Below are positions 5,445-7,661 of a stretch of DNA of 7,661 bases, one piece after another. Under the pieces are notes generated by a model that saw only the letters and a list, made by a program, of their open reading frames with translations, was not told where the DNA came from and did no database searches. Position numbers and translations under genes: made by a program. The stretch's first letter is position 1, and every line of letters starts with the position of its first letter. Origin of the DNA: an uncultured Myxococcales bacterium. Lineage in GTDB: Bacteria; Myxococcota_A; Polyangia; Polyangiales; Polyangiaceae. The stretch covers positions 1 to 7,661 of the forward strand of contig CALKVG010000414.1 of the NCBI GenBank assembly GCA_937998045.1, read 5' to 3'.

Positions 5445-7061
5445 CTAGTACTCGCAGGCGTCGCGCAGGTTCGCGACGGCGAGCACGAGCTCGTTCGGGT
5501 CCACCGGCTTGGCCAGGTGCGTCTGGAATCCGGCCGCCAGGGCGGAGACGCGGTCCTTCGGGCGCGCGAGCGCCGTCAGCGCGACGGCGGGAGTGCGCCC
5601 GCCGTGCTCCGGAGGAAGCGAGCGGACCCGCCGGATGAAGACGTACCCGTCCTCCTCGGGCATCGCGATGTCCGACACGATGACGTCCGGACGCCACGAC
5701 GTGACGCTCTCGAAGGCCGCGCGCGCCGTGGAGGCGCCTCGCATCTGAGCGCCCGCCGTCCCCAGCGCCGCCGCCAGGAAGTCGCGGGTGTCGTCGTCGT
5801 CGTCGACCAGAAGGACGCGCGCGCCGAAGAGGCGCCCGCCCAGCGGCTCCACCTCGGTCGCCGGAAGGGACGGCACGCTCTCGGTCTGCAGGGCCGGCAG
5901 CTCCACGACGATCTCGGCGCCCTCTCCCTCGCCCTTGCTCATCGCGTAGACGCTCCCTCCGTGCGCCTCCACCACGTGGCGCACGATCGAGAGGCCGAGC
6001 CCGAGGCCGCCGTGCCGTCGCGTCGCGCTTCCGTCGGCCTGCTTGAAGCGCTCGAAGACGTACGGGAGGACCTCCGCCGGAATCCCGATCCCGTTGTCGC
6101 GCACCGACAGGCGCACGGAACGGCCGCTGCGCGCCACCACCAGATCGATGCACCCCCCGGCGCCGGTGAACTTGGTCGCGTTCGTCAGCAAGTTCCACAC
6201 GACCTGCTGCAGCCGCCGCGGGTCGCCCAGCACCGTCGCGCCGTCGTGCGCCATCGACAGCCGCACCTCGAGCCCCTTGGCGAGGAGCGTCGGGCGCACC
6301 GAGTCGAGCGCCTGCTCGACGATCGCCGCGAGGTCCACGTTCGACGTCTCGAGCTCGAGCTTCCCGCTCACGATCCGCGACACGTCGAGGAGGTCGTCCA
6401 CCAGGCGCGCCTGCAGCGTCGCGTTGCGCTCGATGGCTTCGAGCGCCCGCTCGCGCGCCGGGCCGCTGCTCACGATGCCGCGCTTCAACATGCGCGCCCA
6501 GCCGAGGATGGCCGACAGCGGCGTCCGCAGCTCGTGCGACACGATGCCGAGGAAGTCGTCCTTCATCCGGTTGCTGCGTTCGAGCTCCTCGCGGCGGATC
6601 TGCTCGATCGCGTAGAGGGACGCCCGCTCGAGCGCCTGCGCGCACTGGTCGGCGGCCGCGTCGAGCAGCGCGCGCGCCTCGTCGTCCAGCGGCTCGTCGG
6701 TGGGGAAGTGCAGCTCGAGCGCGCCGATGGCCTGCCCGCGGATGAGGAGAGGAATGCACACGCCGTTCGGATCGCACCCGAGCTGCCGGGCGCTGCGCAC
6801 GCACCTCGCGATGGGAGCGTCGGCCTCCAGCGTCAGGCGCGAGACGCGTGACGTTCCCGAGTCCCGGTCGCACGTGCGCGCCAGGACCACGTATTCGCGG
6901 TGCTCCTCGTCGATCGTGAGGAGTGCCCCGGCGCAAGCGCCGATGGCGGGCAGGCCGAAGTGCATGACCACGTTCGCGACCTGGTCGGGCGTCATCGTCC
7001 GTGACAGCGCGGCTGTCACGTCCAACAGTCTCCGCATCCGCTCGAGCGCGGAAAGTTGCAT
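5445..7061 (-). CDS. Soluble GAF-domain hybrid histidine kinase with receiver domain
   Basis: 538-residue two-component sensor with its own receiver. Order: GAF-type sensor (about 10-150); HisKA with phosphorylated H176 in SHELRTPL; HATPase (about 270-390) with N-box N290-LLTN294, G1 box D322-N-G-I-G326, F-box FERF (336-339) and G2 box GGLGLGLS (351-358); and REC (about 414-533) with acidic pocket from D420 in a DDDDD run, phospho-acceptor D464 (VSDIAMP), T496 and K518 (AKP). No membrane helix is seen, so it should sense a cytosolic signal. The GAF region holds five Cys (43, 64, 87, 96, 102), with a sixth at 140 near its end, unusual for a plain GAF. There is no output domain after REC, so phosphate likely passes to a phosphotransfer protein or the REC tunes the kinase. 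Start ATG at 7061 is set by AAGGGGG 8 nt upstream; longer in-frame extensions are Arg-rich and unrelated. It follows the small membrane protein by 59 bp, probably one transcript. Confidence 0.93.
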   Translation of the reverse strand: MQLSALERMRRLLDVTAALSRTMTPDQVANVVMHFGLPAIGACAGALLTIDEEHREYVVLARTCDRDSGTSRVSRLTLEADAPIARCVRSARQLGCDPNGVCIPLLIRGQAIGALELHFPTDEPLDDEARALLDAAADQCAQALERASLYAIEQIRREELERSNRMKDDFLGIVSHELRTPLSAILGWARMLKRGIVSSGPARERALEAIERNATLQARLVDDLLDVSRIVSGKLELETSNVDLAAIVEQALDSVRPTLLAKGLEVRLSMAHDGATVLGDPRRLQQVVWNLLTNATKFTGAGGCIDLVVARSGRSVRLSVRDNGIGIPAEVLPYVFERFKQADGSATRRHGGLGLGLSIVRHVVEAHGGSVYAMSKGEGEGAEIVVELPALQTESVPSLPATEVEPLGGRLFGARVLLVDDDDDTRDFLAAALGTAGAQMRGASTARAAFESVTSWRPDVIVSDIAMPEEDGYVFIRRVRSLPPEHGGRTPAVALTALARPKDRVSALAAGFQTHLAKPVDPNELVLAVANLRDACEY

Positions 7062-7120
7062 GCACAGGGCCCCCTTAAAGCCAAGTGTCGCCCCCGCGCG
7101 AGCACGGTCAAGCGCACGGG

Positions 7121-7525
7121 TCAGGAGCGCTTCGCGTCCAAGCGGCGCCGTCCGACCGCCGTGAGCATCGCCACGACCGCAAGGAAAGCGAACCCGACGA
7201 TGCCCGGGCTCAGCGACTCGGAGATGCCCTGGCAGATGATGCGCGTCCGCGTCTCGCTGTCGGCGAGCTGGCCGGCGATGCCCTCTTCGAGCAAGCGCTG
7301 CTGGCTCTCCCCCATCCTCTGGCTCCCGACCGACATCACCGTTCCAATGTCGCTGCAGATGCCCGTGAGGATCGCCCAGAGCAGGGTGCGCGACATCCAC
7401 TTGAGAAAGCCCTCGTGGGTCGCGCTCGGGCGGCTCGCGAAGTGCGCCGCCTGCGCGAGCGCCACGAACCCGAACCCCACGACGAAGTACATCGACCAGC
7501 CGCCGTTTCGAAATAGCGTCATCAT
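7121..7525 (-). CDS. Small membrane protein of unknown function, three helices
   Basis: 134 residues starting MMTLFRNGGWSMYFV. Hydrophobic helices are predicted at about 12-31, 45-67 and 107-125, with a polar stretch between the last two (R70-R95, containing GESQQRLLEEG) and a basic tail RRRLDAKRS. The RNGGW-M-Y opening followed by a helix resembles short uncharacterised membrane proteins I associate with myxobacterial genomes, sometimes reminiscent of MotA/TolQ/ExbB helices, but no diagnostic residue supports a proton-channel role. Its stop is 59 bp before the hybrid histidine kinase start on the same strand, so co-transcription and a link to that signalling protein are plausible. Start is uncertain: ATGs at 7525 and 7522 begin the hydrophobic protein but the upstream sequence is pyrimidine-rich (TCTCCTCTTC) with no ribosome binding site; an in-frame GTG at 7585 also lacks one. 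Confidence 0.72.
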   Translation of the reverse strand: MMTLFRNGGWSMYFVVGFGFVALAQAAHFASRPSATHEGFLKWMSRTLLWAILTGICSDIGTVMSVGSQRMGESQQRLLEEGIAGQLADSETRTRIICQGISESLSPGIVGFAFLAVVAMLTAVGRRRLDAKRS

Positions 7526-7539
7526 GAAGAGGAGAACGC

Positions 7540-7661
7540 ATGACCGCGCGCGGCGTGACGCTCGTTGGGACGCTCCCCGTGTCACGCACGCGGGGCTCGC
7601 GCGTTCCTGAGAGCGTGTTGAAAAACTTGGCCCAGAGCTCGCGAGTGCGGTTCCTGGGGCG
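7540..7661 (+). CDS. Possible partial gene running off the window edge
   Basis: An ATG at 7540 has a good ribosome binding site (AGAGGAG at 7528-7534, 5-nt spacing) and stays open to the edge for 40 codons. The third-position G/C bias is strong, as in the real genes here. The peptide begins MTARGVTLVGTLPVSRTRG and shows no domain I recognise. It would be divergent from the small membrane protein, with only 14 bp between the two start codons, leaving no room for separate promoters outside the coding regions. It may instead be chance sequence, or include an insertion-sequence end at 7611. Confidence 0.3.
   Translation, partial: MTARGVTLVGTLPVSRTRGSRVPESVLKNLAQSSRVRFLG

Noticed and set aside
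4623..6851. A 742-residue + strand frame crossing the isomerase-family and histidine kinase genes
   Set aside because: It spans a terminator hairpin and runs antisense to conserved HisKA and HATPase motifs. Its composition is Arg-rich and no domain is visible.
5395..7065. A 556-residue - strand frame alongside the histidine kinase
   Set aside because: It is the same region read out of phase; all conserved kinase motifs lie in the other frame.
7062..7589. N-terminal extension of the histidine kinase to 714 residues
   Set aside because: The extra 176 residues are out-of-frame reading of the small membrane protein gene, and a ribosome binding site precedes ATG 7061.

Overview
The window is about 7.7 kb of very GC-rich DNA with strong G/C preference at third codon positions. 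It is probably from a member of the Myxococcota, most likely Polyangiales-like. That placement is an inference from gene content and style: a Gly/Ser-linker lipoprotein hydrolase, a soluble Ser/Thr kinase with an alternating Ala/Arg/Glu coiled coil, a soluble GAF hybrid histidine kinase, and Ala/Pro-rich proteins of unknown function. No marker gene is present to confirm it. The left edge (1-46) is not genomic. It is the inner end of an Illumina Nextera i7 adapter, so the window very likely begins at the end of a short-read contig.

Layout. (1) 93-1175, + strand: a secreted lipoprotein chitosanase of family GH75, starting at TTG. (2) 1176-1433: a gap between convergent genes, packed with at least six perfect hairpins. 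(3) 1434-3137, - strand: a Ser/Thr protein kinase with a long C-terminal coiled coil. (4) 3249-4037, - strand: an unrecognised exported or membrane protein with an Ala/Pro/Gly-rich linker. Its leader contains four tandem decamers directly before the ribosome binding site. (5) 4289-4726, + strand: a small four-helix membrane protein of the HemJ/CopD type, divergent from gene 4. (6) 4796-5379, + strand: a DsbA-fold protein of the 2-hydroxychromene-2-carboxylate isomerase family, broken by a single-base frameshift near 4951. (7) 5401-5430: a terminator-like hairpin between convergent genes. (8) 5445-7061, - strand: a cytosolic GAF-HisKA-HATPase-REC hybrid histidine kinase. (9) 7121-7525, - strand: a small three-helix membrane protein 59 bp upstream of the kinase gene and probably co-transcribed with it. 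(10) 7540-7661, + strand: a possible partial gene running off the edge, or the end of an insertion sequence.

The genes do not form one obvious pathway. Two plausible transcription units are the small membrane protein with the hybrid histidine kinase (7525 to 5445) and, more loosely, the HemJ-like gene with the broken isomerase-family gene (4289 to 5379). The chitosanase suggests degradation of chitosan from fungal walls or arthropod debris, which would fit a predatory or saprophytic lifestyle. I found no RNA genes, CRISPR array or defence system, and no strong evidence of a new biological system. The points most worth a second look are the adapter artefact, the frameshift, the hairpin-dense gap, the decamer repeats and the unrecognised gene 4.
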